Shown: positions 24,694 to 32,945 of the stretch, piece by piece
How the letters are laid out: every line of letters begins with the position of its first letter
Numbering within the stretch: position 1 is the stretch's first letter
Assembly (NCBI RefSeq): GCF_001458395.1
Contig: NZ_CYSR01000040.1
Span: 186,001-250,000, forward strand
Origin: Leisingera aquaemixtae
GTDB taxonomy: Bacteria > Pseudomonadota > Alphaproteobacteria > Rhodobacterales > Rhodobacteraceae
Length of the DNA stretch: 64,000 nt
Reading direction: 5' to 3'
Translations under genes and position numbers: made by a program
Notes under the pieces: model-generated
Databases searched by the model: none
Seen by the model: only the letters and a program-made list of their open reading frames with translations
What the model was told of the DNA's origin: nothing

Positions 24694-25698
24694 ATGACTT
24701 TTGGAGCCACCATCCTCGACGCCGACGGCCTGCGCCTGAGCGCAGATGAAAAGGCGTTCTTCCGCGATGCCGATCCCTTCGGCTTCATCCTGTTTGCCCG
24801 CAACATCGAAAGCGCCGATCAGGTGCGCGCGCTGTGCGGCGACTTCCGCGAGACTGTGGGCCGCGACTGCGTGATCACCATCGACCAGGAGGGCGGCCGG
24901 GTGCAGCGGCTGCGCGCGCCGCTGGGGCGCAACTGGCTGCCGCCGCTGGAGCATGTTGAGCGGGCCGGCGCCGGCGCCGAACGCGCCATGTACCTGCGCT
25001 ACCGGCTGATCGCGCATGAGCTGCACGGCCTCGGCATCGACAGCAACTGCGCGCCGATTGCCGATGTGGCCTGCGCGGAGACCCACGAGTTCCTGAAGAA
25101 CCGCTGTTACGGCGAAGACACCCGGTCCGTTGCCGCCATCGGCCGCGCGGTGGCGCAGGGGCATCTGGACGGCGGCGTGCTGCCGGTGCTGAAGCATATC
25201 CCCGGCCATGGCCGCGCCACCGCCGACAGCCATCTGGACCTGCCGCATGTGGCCAGCGCTCCGGAGACACTGGAGCAAAGCGACTTTGCCGCCTTCAAAG
25301 CGCTGAACGATCTGCCGCTGGGGATGACCGCGCATCTGGTCTATGACGCCTATGACAGCCGCCCGGCCACCACCTCGCCGGTGATGATGCAGCTGATCCG
25401 CGAGCAGATCGGCTTTGACGGGCTGATCATGACCGACGATATTTCGATGAAGGCGCTCAAGGGCGCGCTGGCGGACATCACGCGGGACTCGCTGGCGGCA
25501 GGCTGCGACGTGGTCCTGCTGTGCAATGCGCCGCTGGCGGACCGGATCGCCGTGGCGGAGGCCGCGGGCCGCATGACAGCGGCAGCGCAAACCCGCGCAG
25601 ACCGCGCGCTGGCAGCCCGCAAACCCCCTGCGGATCTTGACATTCAGGCCGCCGAAGACGAACTTGCCGCCCTCATGGGCGGGCAGGTGTATGGCTGA
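24694..25698 (+). CDS. nagZ: Beta-N-acetylhexosaminidase NagZ
   Basis: A 334-aa glycoside hydrolase family 3 protein of the short bacterial NagZ type. GFILFARNIES, DQEGGRVQRLRAPL and the catalytic loop KHIPGHGRATADSH (containing the conserved His and Asp) are diagnostic. The nucleophile region is LIMTDDISMKALKG. It removes GlcNAc from anhydro-muropeptides in cytoplasmic cell-wall recycling and has no signal peptide, as expected. It works upstream of AnmK, encoded at 44085 in this window. The stop overlaps the scpA start by eight bases. Confidence 0.94.
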   Translation: MTFGATILDADGLRLSADEKAFFRDADPFGFILFARNIESADQVRALCGDFRETVGRDCVITIDQEGGRVQRLRAPLGRNWLPPLEHVERAGAGAERAMYLRYRLIAHELHGLGIDSNCAPIADVACAETHEFLKNRCYGEDTRSVAAIGRAVAQGHLDGGVLPVLKHIPGHGRATADSHLDLPHVASAPETLEQSDFAAFKALNDLPLGMTAHLVYDAYDSRPATTSPVMMQLIREQIGFDGLIMTDDISMKALKGALADITRDSLAAGCDVVLLCNAPLADRIAVAEAAGRMTAAAQTRADRALAARKPPADLDIQAAEDELAALMGGQVYG

Positions 25699-26485
25699 GC
25701 AGACACTCTTTTCAGACGCGGACACATCGGTAGAGGAACGGCTGGCGGCCGAGGACCTGATCGTGGACGTGGACGGATTCGAAGGCCCGCTCGACCTGCT
25801 TTTGACGCTGTCGCGCACCCAGAAGGTGGACCTGCGCAAGATCTCCGTGCTGGAGCTGGCGCGGCAGTATCTGACCTTTGTCGAGAAGGCCAAGGAGCTG
25901 CGGATCGAACTGGCGGCGGATTATCTGGTGATGGCGGCCTGGCTCGCCTTCCTGAAGTCCCGCCTGCTGCTGCCCCCCGACCCGGAGGAAGAGGGGCCAT
26001 CGGGCGAGGAACTGGCCGCCCACCTGGCGTTCCAGCTGGAGCGTTTGCAGGCGATGCGCGACGCCGCCGCGCGGCTGATGGGCCGCGACCGGCTGGGCCG
26101 CGACTTCTTCGGGCGCGGCGAGGAAGAGACCATCGCCCGGATCAAGACCGTCACCTATACCGCCAATCTCCTGGATCTGATGCAGGCCTATGCCCGCATC
26201 CGCACCAAGGAGGATTTCCGCCCCTTCGTGATGGACCGCGACTCGGTTTTCACCATGGAGGAAGCGCTGGACCGGATGCGCCACCTGTTGGGCTTTACCG
26301 GCGATTGGACCGACCTGATCAGCTATTTGCCGGACGGCTGGCACAGCGATCCGGTGAAACGCCGGTCGGCCACCGCGGCGACCTTTGCCGCCTCGCTGCA
26401 GCTGGTCAAGGAAGGCAAGGCCGAGCTGCGCCAGAGCGAAACATTTGCGCCGCTCCAGCTGCGCAGCCTGAACGAGGATAGCTGA
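25691..26485 (+). CDS. scpA: Segregation and condensation protein A
   Basis: A 264-aa kleisin. FEGPLDLLLTLSRTQKVDLRKISVLELARQY at the N-terminus is the canonical ScpA signature, followed by ELAADYLVMAAWLAFLKSRLLLP. The C-terminal winged helix ends LRSLNEDS. The ATG at 25691 overlaps the nagZ stop (ATGGCTGA), so translation is coupled. It bridges SMC head domains with ScpB in chromosome condensation and segregation. Confidence 0.95.
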   Translation: MAEQTLFSDADTSVEERLAAEDLIVDVDGFEGPLDLLLTLSRTQKVDLRKISVLELARQYLTFVEKAKELRIELAADYLVMAAWLAFLKSRLLLPPDPEEEGPSGEELAAHLAFQLERLQAMRDAAARLMGRDRLGRDFFGRGEEETIARIKTVTYTANLLDLMQAYARIRTKEDFRPFVMDRDSVFTMEEALDRMRHLLGFTGDWTDLISYLPDGWHSDPVKRRSATAATFAASLQLVKEGKAELRQSETFAPLQLRSLNEDS

Positions 26486-27168
26486 TGGAAGACCAGATCA
26501 TGGACGGTCAGAGCCAGGGCGCTCCCGTCCGCGAAGACAATGACTCGCTGTTTGACGCGCCGCCGATGGCGGAGCAAGAGCGGATGGTGGAGGCGGTGCT
26601 GTTTGCCAGCGCCGAGCCCGTCACCCTGCGCGATCTGGAAAGCCGGATGCCGCATGGCTGCAACCCGCGCGAGGCGGTGGAGCATCTGCGCAAGCGCTAT
26701 GAGGGCCGCGGCGTGCGGGTGGTGCGTCTGGGCGATGCCTGGGCGATCCGCACCGCGCCGGACCTTGGCTTCCTGATGCAGAAGGAAACCACCGAGCTGC
26801 GCAAGCTCAGCCGCGCCGCGATCGAAACGCTGGCGATTGTCGCCTACCACCAGCCGGTCACCCGCACCGAAATCGAGGAGATCCGCGGCGTGTCGGTGTC
26901 GCGCGGCACCATCGACCAGCTGATGGAGATGAACTGGATCCGCCTGGGCCGCCGCCGCATGACCCCGGGCCGCCCGGTGACATTTGTGGTGACGCCGGAC
27001 TTCCTGGATCACTTCGGCCTGGAAAGCGCCCGCGACCTGCCGGGCCTGAAGGAGCTGCGCGCCGCGGGCCTGCTGGAAAACCGCCCGCCGCCGGGCAGCC
27101 TGCCGCTGGGCCAGAGCGGCGACGAGGACGACGAGCCGGAAGAACAGGCGGAACTCTTCGAGGAGTGA
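26485..27168 (+). CDS. scpB: Segregation and condensation protein B
   Basis: A 227-aa protein with two winged-helix domains. VEAVLFASAEPVTLRDLESRM opens the first, and LSRAAIETLAIVAYHQPVTRTEIEEIRGV with GTIDQLMEMNWIRLGRRR the second; both are typical of ScpB. It has an acidic C-terminal tail. The start overlaps the scpA stop (TGATG). It forms the SMC-ScpAB condensin-like complex with ScpA. Confidence 0.95.
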   Translation: MEDQIMDGQSQGAPVREDNDSLFDAPPMAEQERMVEAVLFASAEPVTLRDLESRMPHGCNPREAVEHLRKRYEGRGVRVVRLGDAWAIRTAPDLGFLMQKETTELRKLSRAAIETLAIVAYHQPVTRTEIEEIRGVSVSRGTIDQLMEMNWIRLGRRRMTPGRPVTFVVTPDFLDHFGLESARDLPGLKELRAAGLLENRPPPGSLPLGQSGDEDDEPEEQAELFEE

Positions 27169-27279
27169 TGCCCCGGCAGCGGCAGCTGCCGGGCGCTTGC
27201 CCGGCGCACGCCGCATGCCCCGAAATGGTCTCAATCTGGCGGTACAGTCCCAGGCAGAGCAAAGCATGGGGCCAGCACG

Positions 27280-27480
27280 GTGAATATCAACTGGATCATC
27301 AACATGGTGCTGCGGCGGCTTGTCAGCCGCGCGGTGGGCGCCGGTGTGAACGCAGGCATCAACGCCGTCGCCAGGCGCAGCAAGCCGCAGGACCGCGGTC
27401 AGGGGCAGAGCGCCCCGCCGGTGCAGCAGGCGGGCCGCTCGCGCATTCCCTCCGTCAAGCAGGGGCGCCGCCAGCGCTAG
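27280..27480 (+). CDS. Small basic protein, 66 aa, unknown
   Basis: A GTG start is preceded by a GGGG Shine-Dalgarno-like run. The N-terminus MNINWIINMVLRRLVSRAVG can form one amphipathic or membrane helix, followed by GAGVNAGINAVARR and a basic, Gln- and Arg-rich tail ending RRQR. The arrangement after scpB is one I recall from other Rhodobacterales, but no function is known. Its last 26 bases overlap the 3' end of the convergent MFS gene. Confidence 0.6.
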   Translation: MNINWIINMVLRRLVSRAVGAGVNAGINAVARRSKPQDRGQGQSAPPVQQAGRSRIPSVKQGRRQR

Positions 27481-28606
27481 GCGCCGCCGGTTTCAGGCCA
27501 AGCGCCTCCAGCGCGGCACTGGCCGACAGCAGCGCCGACACGCCCAGGCAGCCCGCAAGCCCCCAGACGGCATAAGCGGCCGCTCCGGTAAAAGGCGCTG
27601 CAAAGACACATAAGTAAGTCACGGTGCTGAACAGCCCCATGATGGCGCCGCGCTGCCCGGGGTCCAGCAGCGTCACCCGCGCCACCACCAGGTTCAGCGC
27701 CAGATGCTGGCCGATCCCCCACAGCACCGCCAGCCCCAGCAGCAGCCCATAGCTGTCCGCCCAGACCATCATCAGCAGATAGCTGGCCGTGACCGCCAGG
27801 AACACCGGCGGCGTGGCGCGCGCCAGGCCCAGCCGGTCCAGCAGCGGATCAAGCAGCACCGCCAGCCCGAACCCGATGCCGTAAAACAGCGGCAGAAGCC
27901 CGGCTTGGGTAATGCTCAATCCCAGGCCTTGGGTGATATGCGCGCCGGTGAAGAAATAGCTGCTGTAGAACCCCAGCATCATCAGTGCGGTGGACAGCAG
28001 CCCGCGGACAATTCCCGGCACCCGCAGCGCCGTCAGCGGCGAGGTCGCCTGGCTGCTGGGGCTGCCCGCAGCGCGCAGGGAGGCGGAGGCGGCCCAGAGC
28101 AGCAGCGCCACAGCTGCCAGCGTGCCATAGACCGCGCGCCAGCCCGCCAGATCGGTGGCCCAGGCGCTGACGCTGACGCCCAGCACCAGCGACACCGTCC
28201 AGCCCGACAGCACCAGCCCCAGCACCCGCGCCTCGCGCCCCTTGGGGGCAATCACCATCGCCAGCGTGTAGATCGAGGGCAGGGCGGCCCCCGCCGCCAG
28301 CCCGCAGACCGCCTGCGCCGCCATCAGCATCCGGACATCCGCCGCCGCCGCGCTGGCCGCCAGCCCGGCGCCCAGCAGCAACAGCGCCGCCCGCAGCAGC
28401 CGCCCTGCACCGATCCGGTCCGCCAGCGGCGCCAGCAGCAGTGCCGCCGCCGCCACCCCTAGCCCATAGGCGCTGGCCGCCCGCATCACCTCTGCGGTGG
28501 TGGCATTCAGGGTTTGGCTGACAGCGGACACCACCGGCGACAGCAGCAGCGAGTTCGCACCAATCACGCCTATCGCGCTCATCAAGATCAGAATCGGGGT
28601 TCGCAT
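27455..28606 (-). CDS. MFS transporter
   Basis: A 383-aa protein with about twelve hydrophobic segments. MRTPILILMSAIGVIGANSLLLSP starts the first helix. The second to third helix region carries LAPLADRIGAGRLLRAALLL, the MFS motif A equivalent (D-R-x-G-R). It resembles DHA1-type drug or metabolite efflux proteins. It is divergent from an Lrp/AsnC-type regulator with two overlapping inverted repeats in the 71-bp interval. It is therefore probably controlled by that regulator, perhaps for amino-acid or toxic-analogue export. Confidence 0.85.
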   Translation of the reverse strand: MRTPILILMSAIGVIGANSLLLSPVVSAVSQTLNATTAEVMRAASAYGLGVAAAALLLAPLADRIGAGRLLRAALLLLGAGLAASAAAADVRMLMAAQAVCGLAAGAALPSIYTLAMVIAPKGREARVLGLVLSGWTVSLVLGVSVSAWATDLAGWRAVYGTLAAVALLLWAASASLRAAGSPSSQATSPLTALRVPGIVRGLLSTALMMLGFYSSYFFTGAHITQGLGLSITQAGLLPLFYGIGFGLAVLLDPLLDRLGLARATPPVFLAVTASYLLMMVWADSYGLLLGLAVLWGIGQHLALNLVVARVTLLDPGQRGAIMGLFSTVTYLCVFAAPFTGAAAYAVWGLAGCLGVSALLSASAALEALGLKPAAPSAGGAPA

Positions 28607-28609
28607 GGG

Positions 28610-28654
28610 TTTACCTTTAAGAATGTTCAGGTAAATCTGCTATGCGCTGAACAT
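28610..28654. promoter_or_regulatory. Overlapping inverted repeats in the MFS/Lrp divergent promoter
   Basis: Two inverted repeats overlap: TTTACCT (28610-28616) with AGGTAAA (28629-28635), and ATGTTCAG (28623-28630) with CTGAACAT (28647-28654). Both are perfect. They occupy most of the interval between the divergent starts, as expected for an autoregulated Lrp-type operator. Confidence 0.65.
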
Positions 28655-28677
28655 GGTTCTGTGAAGGGCGGGCGAAG

Positions 28678-29208
28678 ATGGCAGAAGAAAAAACAGATGG
28701 GATTCGGAAAACGGCTGGGACTTCCCGCGCGCTGGACGCTTTGGACCGAAAAATATTAGGCGCGCTGAGCCGGGATGCGACACTGTCCTACGCCGCAATC
28801 GGCCAGGACGTCGGACTGTCGGCGCCCGCGGTGCATGAGCGGGTCAAGCGGCTGCGCGCGTCGGGCACCATCGAGGCAACGGTGGCGCGGCTCGACGGTG
28901 CCGCGGTGGGCAAGCCGCTGCTGGCCTTCATCCATGTGGATACCGAGGGCTGGGGCGTGACCACCGGCCTGCTGGCGCTGCAGGAGATGCCTGAACTGGA
29001 GGAGGTGCACAGCTCCGCCGGGGACACCAACCTGATCCTGAAGGTCCGCGTCGCCTCCCCCAAGGCGCTGGAGGGGCTGCTTGCGCGGATCTATGAGGTC
29101 GGCTGCGTGCGCGCCACCCGCACCTATACGGTGCTGTCAACGCATCTTGACCGGCCGGTGCAGGCGGGCACGACACAGAATCTGGCAGAAGGCGGGCCGG
29201 TGAAATAG
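28678..29208 (+). CDS. Lrp/AsnC-family transcriptional regulator
   Basis: A 176-aa protein. LDALDRKILGALSRDATLSYAAIGQDVGLSAPAVHERVKRL is the AsnC-type helix-turn-helix. The C-terminal RAM ligand-binding domain contains LLAFIHVDTEGW, LEEVHSSAGDTNLILKVRV and VRATRTYTVLS. It begins with an extra ~17 polar residues. These regulators bind amino acids and form octamers. It is divergent from the MFS transporter, its probable target. The effector cannot be read from the sequence. Confidence 0.88.
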   Translation: MAEEKTDGIRKTAGTSRALDALDRKILGALSRDATLSYAAIGQDVGLSAPAVHERVKRLRASGTIEATVARLDGAAVGKPLLAFIHVDTEGWGVTTGLLALQEMPELEEVHSSAGDTNLILKVRVASPKALEGLLARIYEVGCVRATRTYTVLSTHLDRPVQAGTTQNLAEGGPVK

Positions 29209-29213
29209 TCCGC

Positions 29214-29325
29214 CCGGCCGAAAGGCCGGGCAGCGCCCGACCCTCCCCGTCAAACCGAAGGTTTGCCTGCGGCAAAACGGGGAGGGCGCTTTCAGCACCC
29301 GCCCCGAGGGCCGGGCGCTGCCCTC
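29214..29325. repeat. GGCCGGGCAGCGCCC-type intergenic repeat, copy 2
   Basis: GGCCGAAAGGCCGGGCAGC opens the element and GGGCCGGGCGCTGCCCTC closes it. An inserted inner hairpin joins CTCCCCGT to ACGGGGAG around AAACCGAAGGTTTGCCTGC. The blocks match copy 1 at 24587-24663, but this copy is longer inside. It lies between the convergent Lrp regulator and dCTP deaminase genes. Confidence 0.65.
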
Positions 29326-29332
29326 ACCGCGA

Positions 29333-30412
29333 TCAGGCTGGCGTCTTGAAATGCTTGGACAGCTTCAGCCCCTGGCCCTGGTAGTTCGACGCAATACCGG
29401 CACCGTAAAGCTGCTCCGGCACTTCGGCCATCTTCTCATAGACCAGACGTCCCACCACCTGGCCGTGCTCCAGCACAAAGGGCGCCTCGTGGCAGCGCAC
29501 CTCCAGCACCCCGCGCGATCCGGCCCCGCCCGCGGCGTCATGGCCAAAGCCAGGGTCGAAGAAGCCCGCGTAATGCACCCGGAATTCGCCCACCATCGCC
29601 AGATAAGGCGCCATCTCGGCGGCAAAGGCGGGCGGGATATGCACCGCCTCGCGGCTCACCAGGATATAAAACGCGCCGGGATCCAGGATGATGCGGCCAT
29701 CCTTGGTGCGCACCTCCTCCCAGTATTCCTGCGGGTCGTATTCGCCAATCCGGTCCAGGTCGATCACCCCGGTATGCGGCTTGGCGCGGTAGCCGACCAG
29801 GTCGGTGCCCGGCAGTTTCAGATCGACGGAAAAGCCCAGCCCGTCCTCGATCACGGCCTCGCCATCGACCAGCGGGGTCCCTGCGTGCAGCATCTTCAGC
29901 TCTGCATCCGACAGCACCGCCTGGCCGCGGCGGAAGCGGATCTGGTTCAGCCGCATGCCCGGGCGCACCAGCACCGAGAAGGAGCGCGGACAAATCTCCG
30001 CGTAAAGCGGGCCGGTGTAGCCGGGCTTGATCCGGTCGAACTCCTCGCCGCCGTCGGTGATGGTGCGGGTCAGGAGGTCCAGCCGCCCGGTGGAGCTTTT
30101 GGCATTGGCCACGGCGGAAACATCCTGCGGCAGCGCAAGACCTTCCATCAAGGGCACCACATAGACGCAGCCCTTTTCCAGCACCGCGCCGCCATCAAGG
30201 CTGATGCGGTGCATCTCGAATTCCGTCAGACGGTCGGAGACGCTGCGGCCCTGGCCCGCCAGAAAGGACGCGCGCACCCGGTAGGCAACATTGCCCAGCC
30301 GCAGGTCGAGGCTGGCAGGCTGCACCTGACCCTCCACCAGCGGGGTGCTGACGGTGATAGCGCCGTTCTCCAGCATGTTTTCAATGGTTTGGCTGGGCAA
30401 AACGCCTGTCAT
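29333..30412 (-). CDS. dcd: dCTP deaminase, double-length type
   Basis: A 359-aa protein; the E. coli enzyme is about 193 aa. Start at 30412 (MTGVLPSQTIE) matches the family N-terminus better than the in-frame upstream codons. The first half has VQPASLDLRLG and SSTGRLDLLTRT (dCTP deaminase motif with the conserved Ser/Arg). The second half has LDPGAFYILVSREAVHIPP and FDPGFGHDAAGG, a second dUTPase/DCD-fold domain. It resembles the fused alphaproteobacterial form. It deaminates dCTP to dUTP for dTTP synthesis. Whether the second half is catalytic is uncertain. Confidence 0.88.
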   Translation of the reverse strand: MTGVLPSQTIENMLENGAITVSTPLVEGQVQPASLDLRLGNVAYRVRASFLAGQGRSVSDRLTEFEMHRISLDGGAVLEKGCVYVVPLMEGLALPQDVSAVANAKSSTGRLDLLTRTITDGGEEFDRIKPGYTGPLYAEICPRSFSVLVRPGMRLNQIRFRRGQAVLSDAELKMLHAGTPLVDGEAVIEDGLGFSVDLKLPGTDLVGYRAKPHTGVIDLDRIGEYDPQEYWEEVRTKDGRIILDPGAFYILVSREAVHIPPAFAAEMAPYLAMVGEFRVHYAGFFDPGFGHDAAGGAGSRGVLEVRCHEAPFVLEHGQVVGRLVYEKMAEVPEQLYGAGIASNYQGQGLKLSKHFKTPA

Positions 30413-30500
30413 TTTCTGTCCCTCCCTGCGCCGGATTTTCCGGCGATGCTGGCCCAATCGGCCCCGCTGCGCAATCGGCAATTCAGGGCCGGGATATGAA

Positions 30501-30530
30501 AACGCCCGGGTGCCGAAGCACCCGGGCGTT
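30501..30530 (-). terminator. Terminator of tRNA-Pro
   Basis: A perfect 13-base stem AACGCCCGGGTGC/GCACCCGGGCGTT (30501-30513, 30518-30530). Read on the minus strand the loop is TTCG, a stable tetraloop, and T residues follow. It is 8 bases beyond the tRNA 3' end. Confidence 0.8.
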
Positions 30531-30537
30531 TTTCAAA

Positions 30538-30614
30538 TGGTCGGGCTAGCAGGACTCGAACCTGCGACCTTCCGTCCCCCAGACGGACGCGCTACCAGGC
30601 TGCGCCATAGCCCG
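30538..30614 (-). tRNA. tRNA-Pro (anticodon GGG)
   Basis: A 77-base cloverleaf including an encoded CCA. On the minus strand it begins CGGGCTA and its acceptor pairs with TAGCCCG. The D arm contains AGCCTGGTAGCGC. The anticodon stem TCCGT/ACGGA encloses the loop CTGGGGG, giving anticodon GGG at 30578-30580. The T loop is GGTTCGAATCC. It reads proline codons CCC and CCU. A terminator follows; no integrase or duplicated 3' end is present, so it does not mark an island. Confidence 0.96.
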
Positions 30615-30776
30615 TTGAACAGCCTTCTAACCGTTTTCACGGCAGGGGCAAGAGGGGGCGGCAAGATTTTTTGCGCATCCGCCCGGAAATCCTGCCGGCT
30701 GAGGCAGTTGCAGGCCCGCGCGTGCAGGCCTTCGTGTGTGCGGGGGCGCTTCCCGGCGCGGGAAACGCCCGTGAAA

Positions 30777-32525
30777 TCAGGGGAGGTCCAGACCGGACCC
30801 GGCGCCGGAGACCGGTGGCCCTGCAACTGCGCCGCGGGCCGCCAGGGCGCGCAGATCTTCGGCGCAGGCAGCGATTGCGGCCACCGTCTGCGGCGGCAGG
30901 CTGCGGACAGCGGCCAAATGGGACAGAACACCGGGGTGTGGCAGGACATGGGCAGGGGCGTCGGCCGCCTCGCCGGTTTCGGCCTCAGGCGCTGCCGCCG
31001 GGCTGTCTTGCGGCTGGTCCGGCTCAGCATCCGCATCCGCGTCAGGGTCAAAGCCGGAGCCAAATTCCAGCGCATCAACCTGCCGGGCGGCCTGGTCCAG
31101 ATCGTGCGGCGGGAAGGCGGCGGCAGGATCGGCCGCGGCGTCTGCGTCATCCGCGCCGGGGTCTGCCTCCATGGCGGCGGCAAACGGCTCTGCGCCGTTG
31201 CCAAAGTCCAGCGGCTCTTCCGGCTGAACGCCCGCCGCGGCAGCCAGGGTGTCCAGGGACGGGTCAGGTTCGGGTGAGGGGGCTGCCAGCGGATCAGCCG
31301 CTGCAGGGCCTGTGTGGTCTTCCGCCGTTTCCTGGGCCGAAAACTGTTCCGGCAGATCAGCCGTGTCCGAATCCGCCGGGAAGTCCGGAGCTGCTTGCGG
31401 TGCAGGGTCCACAGGCTGCGCGCTGTCTGCAGGCTCTTGCGCGTCCGCCCGGAGGGTTTCCGCAGCGGACGTATCCTCCAGCACGGGCGGCTCTGCTGCG
31501 GTCAAGGGAGGCTCATCCGGAAGGGTTTCAGCGGAACCGGTTTCAGCCGGTGTGCCAAAGCCGTCCGGCGCGTCCGGCTGTGCCTCTGCGGCGGCAGGCG
31601 GTGCCGCTGCCGGCTCGGTTCCCGCCTCCCAGCCCGCGCTGTCATCGCCGTCTTGCGGGTCTTGCCGGTCTTCCGGTGCGGGGTCGAGCGGGGCGGAGTC
31701 TGCGGGGGCAGCCGCTGTTGCTGTGGTCTCTTCAGCCGAGTCCTCAGCGGCGGCCTCGCTCCAGGGGGAGGCGGTGTCTGGTTCCACCGCAGGGGCATGG
31801 GGTGTCTCTGTGGCCTCTGCCGCCGCGGGCGCGGTGCCATCCGCTGCCGGGTCTTGCGCCTCAAGGGGGGAAGGGGCGGATGGGCCAGGTTCTGATTCTG
31901 CCGCCGCCCCGGTCTCGTCCTCCGCACCGGTCTCTGCGGCGGGCGCAGCCAGATCCATCCGCATCTGCGGCTCTGGCGCAGCGGCGGGTTCAGCGGCGTC
32001 AGCGGCGGTTTCCTCAGTTTCCGGGGCATCCGCCGGGGCAGCGGGGATTACAGCTGCGGGGGCGTCTGCCGGGTCCTGCAGGATGTCGTCTGCCGCGGCG
32101 TCCTGTTGCGGGAAGCCGACCACATTGCTGGCTTCGGAACCCGTGTCCTCTTCTGCCGCCTGCTCATGGCTCAGCTCCAGCGAGCTTTGCCAGTCATCGC
32201 CCAGCCTGTCCGCCGGCGGCACCGGCGCGGAGCGCTCGGCGGCTGCGCCGTCGACGGGGTGCGAGAACTCCGCCACATGAGCGGGGCCATGCTCGCGCAG
32301 CAGCGCCTGAACGTCCTTGATCGACATCCCGTCGTCATGCAGCAATTTCTTGATGCCGCCCAGAAGCCGCATATCCGCAGGCCGGTAATAGCGGCGCCCG
32401 CCGGCCCGCTTGACAGGTTTGACCTGGGTGAACTTGCTCTCCCAGAAGCGCAGAACATGCGCCTGCACGCCCAGCCAGTCCGCAACTTCGCTGATGGTGC
32501 GGAAGGCGTCCGGTGATTTTGACAT
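30777..32525 (-). CDS. MerR-family regulator with very long acidic Ala/Pro tail
   Basis: A 582-aa protein. Residues 1-90 form a MerR-type helix-turn-helix: [22 protein letters not shown], then [34 protein letters not shown]. Residues ~110-510 are low-complexity, dominated by Ala, Pro, Glu and Asp. The last ~60 residues look folded again ([32 protein letters not shown]). MerR proteins of this ihfA-linked Rhodobacterales group normally carry a shorter tail, as I recall. The insert is acidic and repetitive without exact repeats. It is downstream of ihfA on the same strand, 16 bases apart, so probably co-transcribed. Target genes are unknown. Confidence 0.85.
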   Translation of the reverse strand: MSKSPDAFRTISEVADWLGVQAHVLRFWESKFTQVKPVKRAGGRRYYRPADMRLLGGIKKLLHDDGMSIKDVQALLREHGPAHVAEFSHPVDGAAAERSAPVPPADRLGDDWQSSLELSHEQAAEEDTGSEASNVVGFPQQDAAADDILQDPADAPAAVIPAAPADAPETEETAADAAEPAAAPEPQMRMDLAAPAAETGAEDETGAAAESEPGPSAPSPLEAQDPAADGTAPAAAEATETPHAPAVEPDTASPWSEAAAEDSAEETTATAAAPADSAPLDPAPEDRQDPQDGDDSAGWEAGTEPAAAPPAAAEAQPDAPDGFGTPAETGSAETLPDEPPLTAAEPPVLEDTSAAETLRADAQEPADSAQPVDPAPQAAPDFPADSDTADLPEQFSAQETAEDHTGPAAADPLAAPSPEPDPSLDTLAAAAGVQPEEPLDFGNGAEPFAAAMEADPGADDADAAADPAAAFPPHDLDQAARQVDALEFGSGFDPDADADAEPDQPQDSPAAAPEAETGEAADAPAHVLPHPGVLSHLAAVRSLPPQTVAAIAACAEDLRALAARGAVAGPPVSGAGSGLDLP

Positions 32526-32541
32526 GGCTCAATTGGTCCCG

Positions 32542-32844
32542 TTATTTACGGTTGCCGTCTGCCACGCGGTCTTTCATCAGGTGGGAAGGCCGGAAGGTCA
32601 GCACGCGGCGCGGCTGAATCGGCACCTCTTCGCCGGTCTTCGGGTTCCGCCCGACCCGGGCAGACTTATCCCTTACGCTGAATGTCCCGAACGAGGAGAT
32701 CTTCACCTGTTCACCGCGCACCAGGGCGTCCGACATATGCTGCAGCATGCTTTCCACCAGCTGCGCGCTTTCATTGCGCGACAGGCCGACTTCCCGGAAA
32801 ACAGCTTCACTCAAATCCATTCGTGTCAGTGTTTTTTCGCCCAT
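32542..32844 (-). CDS. ihfA: Integration host factor subunit alpha
   Basis: A 100-aa HU/IHF-family protein. [23 protein letters not shown] forms the dimerisation helices and [30 protein letters not shown] the beta-arm with the intercalating Pro. RRVLTFRPS closes the fold. The GRNPKTG motif and the leader MGEKTLTR distinguish IHF-alpha from HU. Start at 32844 was chosen for this standard N-terminus. It bends DNA and forms a heterodimer with IhfB, encoded elsewhere. It lies between fabH and merR in the conserved block. Confidence 0.93.
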   Translation of the reverse strand: MGEKTLTRMDLSEAVFREVGLSRNESAQLVESMLQHMSDALVRGEQVKISSFGTFSVRDKSARVGRNPKTGEEVPIQPRRVLTFRPSHLMKDRVADGNRK

Positions 32845-32945
32845 ACCAATCCCCGTTGTTTGCCAAAGCATAGGGCGCAGGGAAATTCCCTGTCAATATC
32901 AATGAATTGCGCGGGGTGTTTCGGGCGGGATTCCGGATGGAAGAG

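Noticed and set aside
30538-30614. tRNA-Pro as an integration site of a mobile island
   Set aside because: There is no integrase, no repeat of the tRNA 3' end and no change in gene content on either side.
31249-32280. A 343-codon plus-strand frame rich in Ser, Ala and Gly opposite the MerR tail
   Set aside because: It is the antisense reading of an Ala/Pro/Glu-rich low-complexity region and does not resemble a protein beyond repetition.
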